Shown: piece after piece, positions 1-11,925 of the stretch
Layout of the letters: each line of letters begins with the position of its first letter
Numbering within the stretch: the first letter of the stretch is position 1
Assembly: GCA_943735955.1 (NCBI GenBank)
Contig: OX030956.1
Location: forward strand, 8,221,105 to 8,285,104
Reading direction: 5' to 3'
Origin: Piscicola geometra
Lineage: Eukaryota > Annelida > Clitellata > Hirudinida > Piscicolidae
Length of the DNA stretch: 64,000 nt
The notes under the pieces: model-generated
Database searches by the model: none
The model's input: the letters and a program-made list of their open reading frames with translations, nothing else
What the model was told of the DNA's origin: nothing
Program-made: the position numbers and the translations under genes

Positions 1-568
1 GTCATTTTGACTATTATAATCATTATCACCACCAGCATCATCCCCACCACCATCATCACTACTACCACCACTACCACCCCGCCTAAAACCCCTATCACCA
101 CCATCACTATCATCACCACCAAAATCACAACTCCCCACCACCATCATCACTACTACCAGCACCATTACAGACACCATCACAAACACATCGTCACCACCAC
201 CATCATCGTCACCACCACCATCATCATAACCACCACCACAACTACCACTACAGGCACCATCCATAACCCCCACTACCACTACCCCTATCCACCCCCACAC
301 CACTTACATCATCACCACCACTACTACCATCATCACCATCCCTACCACCATCATCATCATCACCACCACAACCATCATCACCCCCACCGTCAACATCATC
401 GCTTCTATCATCATCACCGCCACCCTCATCATACCTCCACCACCCACCACCACTACCACCATCATCATCATCATCATCACCACCACCATCACCACCCCCA
501 CCATCATCATCGCCTCTATCATCATCATCACCACCACCATCATCATCACCACCACCACCGCGGCACAG
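1..568. repeat. Intron of GBE1 filled with CAT/CAC simple repeats
   Basis: Imperfect CAT, CAC and ATC trinucleotide repeats run almost without interruption up to the splice acceptor at 567-568. Reading frames through it give only His/Thr/Ile-rich low-complexity peptide. The tract supplies the pyrimidine-rich stretch before the first recognisable GBE1 exon. No other exon was recognised here. Confidence 0.85.
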
Positions 569-3500
569 GCACGGGCTTCAGCGGACACTACGACGAGTAC
601 CATGGCATGGCGACAGACACCGAGTCGCTCGTGCACCTGATGTTGTGCAACCATGTGGTGCACAAGTACCATCCCCAAGCCATCACTATCGCTGAGGTGA
701 TGATGATGATGATGCTGGCGGTGGAGGGGTGGTGGTTATGGTGGGGGGGATGGCGTGAAGATGATGACGACAATGAAGATGATGATGATCTGTATCACGA
801 TGCATAGACAAGTACAAGTATTAACCAATGCCTAATACCTTCCTTTCCGCTTCTTGCAAACCCACACACACACACAAAGACCCAAACACACAACCACAAA
901 GACCCAAACACACACACACACACACACACACAAAGACCCAAACACACACACACACACAAAGACCCAAACACACACACAGACAAAGACCCAAACACAACCA
1001 CACACGTACACACACACGTACACGTACAGGAGGTTTCGGGCATGCCAGCGCTGTGCAGGCGGGTGAGGGAGGGCGGGGTGGGCTTCGACTACAGACTCGC
1101 CATGGCAGTGCCTGACATGTGGATCAAGGTGGGTGCTATGCTTTTTGGTTGATTAACTGATTGATTTGTTTGTTGGTTAACTGGTTAACTGAGTGTCTGC
1201 TGCAATGCTTGGTGGATGTGGTTAAGGTTTAGGGTCTGCTTTTTAAGAGCGAGTTTATTTTGTGACTGCGTGAAACAGCGATAAAGTTGATGCTAGTTCA
1301 AATACTAAACCATGTCACAGTACGATCATCACTGAACTCATCATCATCGTCGTCATCCTTATCATCAGCACTACAATCATCATCATCACTACCATCATCA
1401 CCCCCATCATTACTTCAACCACATCATCACCAATACCATCATCACTACCATCATCACAACAACATCATCATAATCACCACCACACCACCACCATCATCAT
1501 CATCGTAGCATTGGCACTATTTTAAATAATCATCAGCATCATCACGACCATCTCCATCACAGCCACCATCACCATAATATTATTATTAATAATAACTGTC
1601 GCTATTGTATAGCGCCCGGGCGTGCACCAACACGACCACCACCACTGCGACAGTTACTGAAGGATACGAGTGACGACGACTGGGTCATGGGCGACATAGT
1701 GCACACGATGACGAACAGGAGGCACGGCGAAAAGCACATCGCGTATGCAGAGAGTCATGACCAGGTGTGTGTGTGCTGTGCAGTATTGAGTGTTTTTGAA
1801 CATGTGCTGTGTGCGTGTCCTTTCGGAGAATATGACGTTTCAGTTTTATGTTATTTATAATTATGTCATCATCATCGTCGGCATCATATGTCTGTTTATT
1901 GACGTCATATTCATCATCACCACCACCCCTATCATCACCACAACAGGCGCTCGTAGGCGACAAGACGCTGGCGTTCTGGCTGATGGATGCTCAGATGTAC
2001 AGCCACATGTCGACCCTCTCACCGCCCTCCCTCGTCATCGACAGGGGCATGGCACTACACAAGGTCATCAGACTTCTGACACACGCTCTCGCTGGGGAAG
2101 GCTATCTCAACTTCATGGGTGCGTTACCCTTCGACGTTTTAAGCTTCTTCTTTGTTGAATTTTTTTTGCGTTTTGGGTTTATCCTTGGGAAGGGAGGATT
2201 GCTAGAAGAATTGAAATGTGGATGATTGTTAACATCATCATTATCATCACCGTCATCATCACCCACATTATCTGATCATTTCCGCCACCATCATCACCAT
2301 TATCAACCCCATCACCATCATCATCATTATCATCATCACCACCCACCCCCATCATCAACTCCACCCAACTCCACACAGGCAACGAGTTCGGACACCCTGA
2401 ATGGCTGGACTTTCCACGCGAGGGCAACAACGAGAGCTACCACTACGCGCGCCGTCAGTTCCACCTGGCGAGCGACCCCCTCCTCAACTACCACTACTTG
2501 GCTGACTTCGACAGGGCGTTGAATCTGCTGGAAGAGAGGCATCAGTGGCTGAGTAGTGCCCAGGTGTGTGTGGTGTGTGATTGAGTGGTTGAGGGGGTTG
2601 TGTGTGTGGTTTGATAGTGTGGTGTGTGGTTTGATAGTGTGGTATGTGGTTTGATCGTGTGGTGTGTGGTTTGATAGAGCGTGCTAGTGTGTATTGCCAA
2701 GTGTGGTGTTGTTGTCTCCAGGTGGGGTGTGGTGTTGTGATTGTGTAGTTGTTTGGGGGATGTGGTTTGGTATGTTGTAATGTTTGAGGTGGGGTAGGGT
2801 TGTGTGTGTTGTGGTGTGATGTGATGGGGTGTAGTGTTTACCAGGTGTGGTGTTCTGGTAGTTATGGTGTTGAGTTATATTGTGATAGGATTTATTCTGG
2901 TGGTGTTTCAGTTTTTTCAATGTGGTACTTGTGATTCTATTCAATCAATCACAACTATTTCTATAGCGCTCTTTATTGGCTTCAAAAGCGCTTTCAAATA
3001 ATTTTTTTTAATAAAACCGGTTTATCACCCCTTCCAATATATGTATATATATCAATTTAAATAAAAAAACAATCAACTTTAATAATCCAACCTCACCTGC
3101 ATCACACTATGATATTCAACTTCATCATCACCTTCACCAACCACCACCACATCATCATCATCATCACCACATCATCATCATCATCATCATCGTCATCATC
3201 ATCACCACATCATCATCATCATCATCACCACCACAGGCGTACGTGAGTAGGAAGAACGAGGGTGACAAGGTGGTGGTGTTCGAGCGGGCTGGCCTCCTCT
3301 TCCTCTTCAACCTGCACCCCACCAAGAGCTACGTCGACTACAAAGTCGGAGTGCATCAGGCTGGAGTGTTAGTTGGAGTTGTGGAGGGGGGGGGGGTGTG
3401 GAGGGGGGTTGTGGAGGGGGGGTGTGGAGGGGGTTGTGGAGGGGGGTTGTGGAGGGGGGGCTGTGTAGGGGGTTTGTGGAAGGGAGTTGTGTAGGGGGGG

Positions 3501-4111
3501 TTGTAGAGGGGAGAGTGGGAAGGGGTTTGTTTGTAAATGTTATTGGGATGGGGTAGGAGGGGGGGTTTAGTATTGTGTGTTATTTGGATGAGGAAGAGAG
3601 GGTGAAAGGGGGCGGGTGATTCAATCAAGAATATGAAATTAGTGAAGCAGCATTTTTGTAAGGGTGTTCAATGTTGTTTCCGCTCGATAGCAATGACTCC
3701 TGGTAGGTTGGAGACCTTCCCATTGAAACTTCTCCAAAGTATTTTTTATCCATTCAAGCAGCCAATTCTGCCGCCTCGACACAGGTACCACATCCTATTG
3801 GACACTGACAGCGCAGAGTTCAGGGGTCAGCAGAGACTCGAGCACTGCACCCTCTTCCATACCTTCCCTCACGCGTGGGACGACAGGGACAACCACCTCT
3901 TTGTCAGTGCTCCTGATTTTAATGCTGCATTTTACTTTTTTTTAATGTTTATAATTTAGATGTATTATTTTTTATGTTTTTTATTCATCCATTTACTCAT
4001 CCATTTACTCATTTATCCATTCATCCATCTCCTCATCCATTCATTCATTCATCCATCCATCCGCAGGTGTATCTTCCAAGTAGAGTTGCCATGGTGATGG
4101 GATTGAACTAA
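569..4111 (+). CDS. GBE1: 1,4-alpha-glucan (glycogen) branching enzyme, C-terminal half, 5' end outside window
   Basis: Cytosolic GH13 enzyme that makes alpha-1,6 branches in glycogen. Eight exons are seen: 569-696, 1030-1128, 1654-1764, 1947-2118, 2379-2563, 3237-3367, 3785-3902, 4067-4111 (TAA). All junctions are GT-AG with matching phase, giving 328 residues, the length expected for the C-terminal part of the roughly 700-residue animal enzyme. Exon 1 reads GFSGHYDEY and ends ITIAE, which holds the GH13 acid/base Glu; exon 2 continues with VSGMPALC and GFDYRLAMA. Exon 3 has [12 protein letters not shown] and ends AYAESHDQ, the conserved His-Asp motif. Exon 5 has [20 protein letters not shown], and the protein ends [14 protein letters not shown]. 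The nucleophile Asp region lies upstream of the window. The donor at 3368 (gttagt) is weak but is the only one that keeps frame. An AATAAA signal lies at 4145-4150. Family assignment is firm. Confidence 0.96.
860..1025. repeat. CA-rich minisatellite in GBE1 intron
   Basis: Repeats of AAAGACCCAAACACAC with variable CA runs, directly before the acceptor at 1028-1029. All six frames are open by chance, so the His/Thr ORFs here are not genes. Confidence 0.85.
1290..1650. repeat. ATC/CAT-rich intron DNA
   Basis: The GBE1 intron between exons 2 and 3 is mostly ATC/CAC trinucleotide repeat from about 1325 to 1580. Nothing else was recognised. Confidence 0.7.
2564..3236. repeat. GT-rich and ATC-rich intron
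   Basis: From 2590 to about 2860 the sequence is a decayed GTGGTTTGATAGTGTG minisatellite. A short dispersed motif lies at 2939-3003 (TTTCTATAGCGC core). From 3120 to 3234 there are ATC/CAC repeats up to the acceptor of exon 6. Confidence 0.75.
3381..3560 (+). repeat. G-rich minisatellite, possible G-quadruplex
   Basis: Many runs of five to ten G separated by TGT or TGTGGA, immediately after GBE1 exon 6 on the transcribed-sense strand. The spacing of G runs is short enough to fit the usual G-quadruplex pattern; folding itself is inferred. Confidence 0.7.
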
Positions 4112-4138
4112 GCCCCTACGACTATCATCATCATCATG

Positions 4139-4490
4139 CTCAATAATAAAGTATCATCATCATCATCATGCTCATTATAAAAGTATCATCATCATCATTC
4201 TCATTATAAAGTATCATCATCATCATCATTCTCATTTTAAAAGTATCATCATCATCATTCTCATTATAAAGTATCATCATCATCATTCTCATTATAAAAG
4301 TATCATCATCATCATTCTCATTATAAAGTATCATCATCATCATTCTCATTATAAAAGTATCATCATCATCATGCTCAATATTAAAGTATCATCATCATCA
4401 TCATGCTCAATATTAAAGTATCATCATCATCATTCTCATTATAAAGTATCATCATCATCATTCTCATTATAAAAGTATCATCATCATCAG
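4139..4490. repeat. 28-32 bp ATC-rich minisatellite, about 12 units
   Basis: The anchor GTATC recurs at 4151, 4183, 4211, 4243, 4271, 4300, 4328, 4357, 4386, 4418, 4446 and 4475. Each unit is a GTATCATC tract followed by TCTCATTATAAA or GCTCAATATTAAA. Units alternate mainly between 28/29 and 32 bp by one extra ATC. It starts 30 bp after the GBE1 stop. Confidence 0.9.
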
Positions 4491-4499
4491 CATATTTGT

Positions 4500-5090
4500 G
4501 TTACTTCAATATTCGTTAGTTTCTTATCAGTATTTTCTCAATGTTTATTATGAATATTATTGTTATTGTTGTAATTTTTATATGTATATTATTATTTATT
4601 TTGTTTAATTGATATTATTTTTATTGACATTATTCTCTCCTTATTCATCAGTATTCCGTGGACCCTTCAATGGTTCTCTCAGCCTGCTTATCTGTGCAGT
4701 CACAAAGGAGATCTGTGTCGTCATCATCATCATCACCACTACCATCATCATCATCACCATCACCATCATCATCATCAGCATGGTCCTACTAACATGCGTG
4801 AGTTCATTTTATGATGATTATAGTCTCAGTTATTTATACAAATCATGCCCAGTAGCATTTCTTCTGTTTCTTGTTTTCATCATCATCATCATCATCATTG
4901 TCATCATTATATGACTAGTCATCATTGTTATTGCCATTATGATCTTGCGTACATTCTCGTTAACCACGTCATCATCATCATCATCATCACTATCATCAAC
5001 ATGATCATCATCATCACTACCATCATCACCATCACCATCATCATTATTATCATCACCATCACCATCATTATCACGTTAAACGTTTAAAAT
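4500..5090. repeat. AT-rich and ATC-rich spacer
   Basis: Mostly AT-rich DNA, then CAT/ATC repeats at 4715-4785, 4875-4910 and 4965-5080. No exon or RNA gene was recognised. Confidence 0.6.
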
Positions 5091-5097
5091 TAATCGG

Positions 5098-5516
5098 CTG
5101 CTAAGCTCTCAACCGATGGTCAGACCATTGCAATCGTGAAACCCTCTTTAACTCCATGAATCCTATGTTGGCTCCACTGATCTCGATCTTAGAATCAGAA
5201 TCGGTCTTGCATGGGCAGCTTTCACAAAGCTACAAAAGTTTCTTCGCTCACCCAAGCTGAACACAGATCTCAAGATTCGCATCTCTCAAGCCGCTTGCAT
5301 CTCAATATAGCTCTACGGCTGCGACTCACGGATACTCACTACAGCATTATCGAAGAAACTTGACGTCTTCGCAAGGACTTGCTATCGGACCATGCTTGGA
5401 ATCCAACAGTCCAACAACCACTTCCCAAATGACGCTCTTTACGCACGAGTCGGACAAGATCGCATCAGTGAAAAAACGGCTCATCTGGTCATCATCATCA
5501 TCATCATCATCATCTC
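5098..5516 (+). pseudogene. Non-LTR retrotransposon fragment (C-terminal end of pol)
   Basis: Reading from 5161 (SYVGS) gives a peptide typical of the region after the reverse transcriptase core in many animal LINE elements: IGLAWAAFTKLQKFLRSP, LKIRISQAACISI, then an in-frame stop, then LYGCDSRILTTALSKKLDVF and CYRTMLGIQ. It is truncated at both ends and carries a stop, so it is dead. The 3' side runs into an ATC tract at 5489-5515. Bases before about 5160 read in several frames and may be decayed upstream pol sequence. Confidence 0.75.
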
Positions 5517-6995
5517 CGGGTTTTTGTTAAACAGGCCAACTTTTCCTCTCCCGAGGGTGGGGCCTGTCTGAAAAGTCTCAATCTCTCTCTCCACTCCTCT
5601 CTGTCATGGGCATCAGTGCTGCATGCCCCCAGGTATTTGAGGTCTTTCTGCACTACCTCTTTCCACGTCTTCTTTGGCTTGCCTGGTCGTTTCGTTCCAG
5701 AAACCTCCATTCTTCTAACCTTGTTGATCCATCCACCATCACGTTCCACATGCCCAAACCACCTCATACTTCTTGCTTGCAGTACAGCACCAATATCCTG
5801 GATTCCCATCATTTTTTGGAGCTCATCTGAACTGATGAGATATTTTGATTTGATGTTGCACATCCAGAGGATCAGGGCGCGTTCGTTGCGTTGATGGTGG
5901 TGATTGTTTCTGTAGTGACAGCCCAAGTATCATGAGGTGTACACACGACTTCTGGTTGGAAGGGGAAGGTGTCTGTTTGTCAGTAGAGGAAGAAGTTGAC
6001 GAAATTTTCCCCACGCACACTTGCATCGGGTTATGGCAGCATCCTCACAGCCTCCACCTGCAGACAGCATGTCATCTAAGTAATAGAATTCAGGAACGAC
6101 TTCAAGTTTGTCTTCATCAACAAGAACTTCCACAATTGATCTTCCGTCTATCGGTCGAGCTGTGCCTTGACAACGGGCACACTTGTAATTTGGGTTTGAG
6201 CGGAGGGAGTCTTTAATGCCTGAGCATCTCTTGTGCACCCAGGATGAGCAACCACTGCATAGAATGAAGTTTTTGCCCGTTCCTTCAAGGCAGATTGCAC
6301 ATGGGTACTTTCCCGATTTCTTGGACAGTTCTAGATTCACCAACCCTAACCTTGCTTTTCACCTCCGAATACATAGATTGCACCACTCTCACCAGCCACT
6401 CCTCGATACCGAGTTTACGTAATGCCCACCATATCACCTTCCTTGGGACACGGTCAAAAGCCTTCTCAAGGTTGACGAAAGCTAAATAGAGTGGTTTGTT
6501 GGTAGCCTGGTACTTTTCCTGGATCTGACGGACGGATGATGAAGATGGCATCTGTTGTTCCGCGCCCTGGCATAAAGCCAAACTGCATCTCGTCAATCTT
6601 TGCACGGATCCTGATCAGGTCTTCTATCACGCGCTCCAGTACTTTGAATCCTTGCTCTATCAGCTTCAAGCCCCTGTAGTTGTTCCTGTCGAGAGCATCT
6701 CCTTTCCCCTTGTAGAGGTTCACAATGAAACTCTTTTTCCATTCAGTGGGGATCTTCCCTTCTGAGATGATGCACTCAGTAAGGTCACGTAGTAGGATGG
6801 CACCCTGTAGACCAGCAGACTTGAGCATCTCAGCGACAATGCCGGGCGGACCAGCTGCCTTGCCATTACTCATCTTTGCAATGGCTTTCATGATCATATC
6901 TGTGTTGATCGGCACATTTGGTCCTTCAACTGGGTCTTCCACCAGCAGATCCTCAGGGCACCATGGGAACTCTAGGTTCAGCAGTCTTTACGAAA
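5517..6995 (-). pseudogene. Dead non-LTR retrotransposon with reverse transcriptase remnants
   Basis: On the minus strand, from 6995 down, the order is an upstream RT segment (MSNGKAAGPPGIVAEMLK, NNYRGLKL, MQFGFMPGRGTTDAIFI), a frameshift near 6545, then RT motif A as AFVNLEKAFDRVPRK. A second frame break follows near 6340, then a Cys/His segment (CSGCSSWVHKRCSGI), AITRCKCAWGKFRQLLPLL, and after another break WFGHVERDGGWINKV and KRPGKPKKTWKEV. The block that should carry the YADD-type motif is missing at the second break. The usual Asp in motif A is Asn. The end abuts the same ATC tract as the plus-strand LINE. Family identity is clear; the subfamily is not assigned. Confidence 0.85.
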
Positions 6996-7089
6996 CTGAT
7001 GCCTCATTAACCCATCCACTATTTTTTTAGTCCCCATCACTTTCAACCCCCACTCAACCACCCAGTTACCACCACTACCGTCTCTATTC

Positions 7090-7401
7090 CATGGGCGGCG
7101 TCCGGAGTCCGGACCCTCACACTTTTTGGTAGTGAGGGGGTTCGCCTTAATGTGGACCCCCTCACTTTGCTCAATAAAAATATTATTAAACTTGTTTTGA
7201 TACGAGCAAAATTTTTAACCATGGCATAAAACAGAATGTTTACATAGTAATACATTGTAAGTGTAGTTATAGTGTTAGCTGTCTAAAACCAAACTATTCT
7301 TTGCTTACTTAAATATTCGTATCAAAACAGAAGTTTGAAAATATTTTTTTAAGTGGGGGAGGGGAAGTTTGGACCCCAGGATCCCCCCTGAATCGGCTAT
7401 G
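7090..7401. mobile_element. hAT-like MITE, diverged copy
   Basis: The left end CATGGGCGGCGTCCGGAGTC and right end GGACCCCAGGATCCCCC...GGCTATG match the two ends of the element at 21453-21604 read in the opposite direction, including CACTTTTTGGTAGTGAGGGG. No transposase ORF is present. Flanking 8-mers do not match. A 36-40 bp sequence ending CTCTATTC occurs on both sides (7051-7089 and 7451-7490) and may be an older local duplication. Confidence 0.6.
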
Positions 7402-7659
7402 CTGGGTAGAACATTCCCAAGATTTGCAACAGATTGCCGCCCCTGTTTTACTCAACCACTACCACTCAACCACCACTACCACCTCTATTCAGCCCATCTA
7501 TCTGATACTCATTTGATTAACTTTAATTTGATTACTTTTTATTCCTATTTTCATCACTGTCTCTATTATTTAATTAACTTTCATTTTTACCATTATTATT
7601 ATCGTCGTGCTGCGGAAAAAAGGGCCTTTGACCTTTGCGTTTTTATTTGGTGATGATGA

Positions 7660-7661
7660 GG

Positions 7662-7692
<31 letters not shown>

Positions 7693-8270
7693 CTCATTAT
7701 TATTGTTTTCGTTTTTAATATTATTATTCTTATTGTTGATATTTCCACAATAATAATTATTAATAATATGGCTATTTCTGTAATAAACCTAATTACTAAT
7801 GATATTATTTACATACTTATTATTACAATTATTTCTTTAAACATTACGTCCCCTTATAATCTACCTACCTACATGAGTGTTGAGGGGAGATTTACTCTTG
7901 AGTAGTGCCTCCTCCATCACTCACACCCTACAAACCCCGACAGGTGTTCCCGTGGATGACTGCTAATGAGGAAGGGGTGCCGGTGATGATGATGATGATG
8001 ATGATGGTGCTGATGGTGGTGGTTGTGATGATGATAGTGATGTTGAAGGTGATGGTGGTGGTTGTGATCATGATAGTGATGGTGAAGGTGATGTTGATGA
8101 TGGTGTTGGTGATGATGATTGTGATGGTGGTAGTGGGGATAGTGATGGTGGTAGTGATGATAGTGATGGTGGTGGTGATGATAGTGATGGTGGTAGTGAT
8201 GATAGTGATGGTGGTGGTGATGATAGTGATGATGCTAGTGATGAATGTTCCTTACAATGCTTTTCTGTTT
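7660..8270. repeat. ATT and GATGGT simple repeats
   Basis: (ATT)n lies at about 7658-7690. An irregular GATGGTGGTAGTGAT array lies at 7983-8240. The Met/Val ORF across it is a repeat artefact. Confidence 0.75.
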
Positions 8271-8449
8271 AAGATTTATTTTCCGATTGAATTTTAATTG
8301 TGAGATCGTTTATCTTTTCTCTTCATACTCAATCGTGTTATTGCATCTTATTTCTGATTAAGACATTCTTACTTCTGGTATATTTAAATTTTTCAAATAC
8401 TTATAATAATAATAATCGTTATTTAAAAATTGTATATTGATAATGATCA

Positions 8450-8975
8450 TCATCATGATGCTTTGTTAAATTTATTTTCACTTTAACATCCCTTTTTTAC
8501 ATGATGATGATGATGATGATGACGATGATGATGATGATACTTTACATCGTTGTGCCTTTAGACTTATTTTACATGCGGGTGCTGTGTGCTAGCCACCCAG
8601 CTTAACCCGTCTAACCCAATCTGATGGAGTTATAGAGGATTTGTGCTTGAATGAGGAGTTGAATTTATTTTGAATTTATTTTGAATTAAAAGGATTTTGC
8701 ATTGTTGTCTTTGTCAATCTCAATATTTGTCTGCAATTCGTTTCTGTCACAGAAGGTGTCATCAAGTGATAAGTAATAACAACTACGATAGGGACAATGA
8801 TGATGATGGTAGTGATTGTGATGGTTGTAGTGATGATGATGATTTTGATGGTTGTGGTGATGATGATGATTGTGATGGTTGTGGTGATGATGATGATAGC
8901 GATTGTGATGGTGGAGATGATGATAAAAATGCCGGTGATGATGAAAACAAAAATTATGGTGGTGGTGGTGATAAT
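8450..8975. repeat. GAT-rich repeats
   Basis: GATGATGAT tracts at 8500-8540 and 8795-8970 are separated by unique DNA in which no exon was recognised. Confidence 0.65.
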
Positions 8976-9169
8976 GATGCGGAAGTCTACTTTATACTAA
9001 GTTATAAAAAGAAGAGAAGCTTGAATTGACCCAGCAATGACAAGTATGCATGCGAAGAGAGAGGAAGGAAGGGAGGTAGATAGGGCTGATGGGGTGCTGA
9101 GTCATTGTGGCACAGAGCAGGTATGAGTGCCTGAATAATAATTAATTAAATTAGCAGTGTCTCGCTGTT

Positions 9170-10010
9170 GGTGGTTGGATGAGAGGAGTGATGGATGGAT
9201 GGATGGTAATGAGGGGGTGAGTGATGGATGGGTGGATGGTGAGGGGTAATAAGGTGATGAGTGTTGGTAAGGAGATGAGTGATGGATGGATGGGTAGGTG
9301 GAATGAGAGATGGGTGGTGAGAGAATGAGTGATAGTTGGATAGGTGGTGAGAGGATGATTGATGGATAGGTGGTGAGATTACGAGAGATTGATGGGTAAT
9401 AAGGGGGTGAGAGATAGATAAGAGTTGAATGAACTTTGACTGCATGTGCTGCTATGAAAGGGAAAGACTTTCTCATTGATAAGTCGCGAAGGTTAAATTG
9501 CAAGAAGGAACCTTGAAGTTTTAGGACAACAACACGCCTCCTTGACGACGGCTGCCATGCAAATAAAACGATAAGTTTGAGAATGCCGTTTTGAAACTCG
9601 CCGATTAAAAAGACACAAACTTGTACCTGCTTCAGACCCCCACTACAACCACTTTTGCCATCACCACCACTACCACCACATTGCTTTAACCACATCACTC
9701 CCACCACCAACGCCCACAAACACTACCACAACTATAAAAACAACCACCAACTCCATCACAACCCTCCTCCATCTACCACCATAACTAACAAAACAACACT
9801 ACAACCACCAGAAACACCATCAATACTAACACCAACACCACCACAACCACCACCAAAAGTAACTCAACAACCACAGCTACCACAACTACCACCACAAAAA
9901 CAACTTTTGCCATCATCGACCACTTAGACGTCCATATGATGATCCAACAACTACACTGAGAATAAACTATCACTATCACCATCATCATCATCATCATCAT
10001 CATGTGTTGT
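9170..10010. repeat. GGATG, CCA and ATC simple-repeat regions
   Basis: Decayed GGATGGAT/GGTGAG repeats fill 9176-9425. CCACCA/CAACAA-rich sequence fills 9635-9905, and (ATC)n lies at 9975-10002. The stretch 9430-9630 is unique, without a recognised gene. Confidence 0.65.
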
Positions 10011-10697
10011 TGAGACAGGGAATAAAGGAAATGTGGGAAGAATATGTGAGAAAGAGTGAAGGAGTGAAGAAGTGAAGAGAAGTGGTGCTGGACACAAACT
10101 TAAGTACCAAGCTTTTTATCGCAAAGATAAGCTCCAATGAAAGCACTGCATGCATGTGATGCAGTCATAATATGTTGATTAAGGTCACCTCTCATGAGTC
10201 ATTTGTTTCTTCGTTTCTCCCTTATCGGCCCACAATGAAATGAATTCATCTTCAATCTTGATCAGTCTTCTCTCCTTAATGATTTCATTCTCAAAAGTAT
10301 GCCTTTTGAAGCCTGCTGTTCACTTATTGAATTCCACCGATTGTTTCAACGGAGGCATTATCATTCATCAGCTCACAATCAGGGTGCTCTTTAGCCTCCT
10401 AAACACCCCTCACTCACTCACTCACTAATTGAGGTTCCTACGAGGTTCATGCGATGACGTTTTGCAAGGAACTTGTGGATTCTATGGTGCAACCATTTTC
10501 AAATGGTACTGCATAGAACCTTCTCTTGCCAACAAGCACAAGACAGGTTTGATGGAGTCTCCGATGGTTGTCACACGAGCAGTTGCTGATTGATGGTGGC
10601 TACATAGAGAGCATCATTGCAGCACCGAGAGACGTCACAAAGCATCCCTGAAAGGCCAGTTATACATTCAGAAAATTCCTTAAGGCATGCATATGAA
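10011..10697. other. Unique intergenic DNA, nothing recognised
   Basis: Mixed-composition sequence with only short ORFs, no family motif and no RNA gene recognised. Confidence 0.5.
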
Positions 10698-11098
<401 letters not shown>

Positions 11099-11207
11099 GT
11101 CAAACACATACATACATATAGCTTGTGTTCATATGTGTCATTAGAGGAATTCCGAATGTGACGAATCATGGGGCCAATCAACAGGTAGGCGCTCATGGCG
11201 ATATATA

Positions 11208-11262
11208 AGACCTGGCTTGGTGGCCTAGTGCCTTAGGACTCCTCGAGAACACTTACTTTGGA
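11208..11262 (+). mobile_element. Possible head of the tRNA-derived SINE
   Basis: GGTGGCCTAGTGCCTTAGGACTC resembles a Ser/Leu-type tRNA D-arm (A box) and the heads of the SINE copies at 43530 and 39945. No tail was found, so this is a fragment at best. Confidence 0.4.
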
Positions 11263-11925
11263 TATTAAACAAATTATTTGATGCAGTGATGGAAACATAA
11301 GAACTTTTGAGTATTCGGACTTTCTTAATTGATATTTATTTACCTTTTACAAAACATTCTGTTGTGGTTGCAGTGGATTCTCAACATGAGTAAGGTCAAA
11401 CCAAAAGTTAGTCGGCTTTCATCATTTGACGCTCATCTTTTTAAGTTCAAAGGCGCTTAAACGCTTCAAGTTGACACACACTGCTAATACACTACAAAAA
11501 GACTTGCAATGATATCGAAGCAGACGAAACCTTCCTGAGCTTATTCAAATCATCCTCATCTCCATTGCTAATGCACAGGCACATGCAGCGCGATCAGGTT
11601 TCCCGCAAATTAACATTGCAGTTCTGAGCACACCGGTGCAATTAAGCTACCTTTTAGAAAGACATTTTGAACTTTTGGCCCACAATCATTAATTTATTGC
11701 TCTTGTAAATATCTCGTGACGAACCAACAACGACAGTTTTTAATTAAACTCTATAAAAAATATTTTCAACTTTTTCAACTTCTTCCATCTCCACGTATTT
11801 CAAAATCGCTCATTTTTTTAAATCCATTAACTTAGTTTAAGCCCCCACAAATGATCTATAGCTCCCCTTTCAAACACCCTCAAGCATCCTCCACTCACAC
11901 AATCCTTTATAAACCTTAAAAGCAG
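11263..11925. other. Spacer before first recognised RAI14-type exon
   Basis: Unique AT-rich DNA. The missing 5' exon(s) of the ankyrin gene may lie here or further left, but none could be supported by motif plus phase. Confidence 0.4.

Noticed and set aside
7..807. 266-residue ORF with long polyHis
   Set aside because: Only its last third (from 569) is a GBE1 exon; the rest is intron repeat read in the same frame, and it continues past the donor at 697.
5606..6422. Several plus-strand ORFs of 68-94 residues
   Set aside because: Antisense shadows of the minus-strand LINE relic.
11383..11460. MSKVKPKVSRL as the missing first exon of the RAI14-type gene
   Set aside because: No donor in a matching phase and no similarity to the family N-terminus beyond basic residues.
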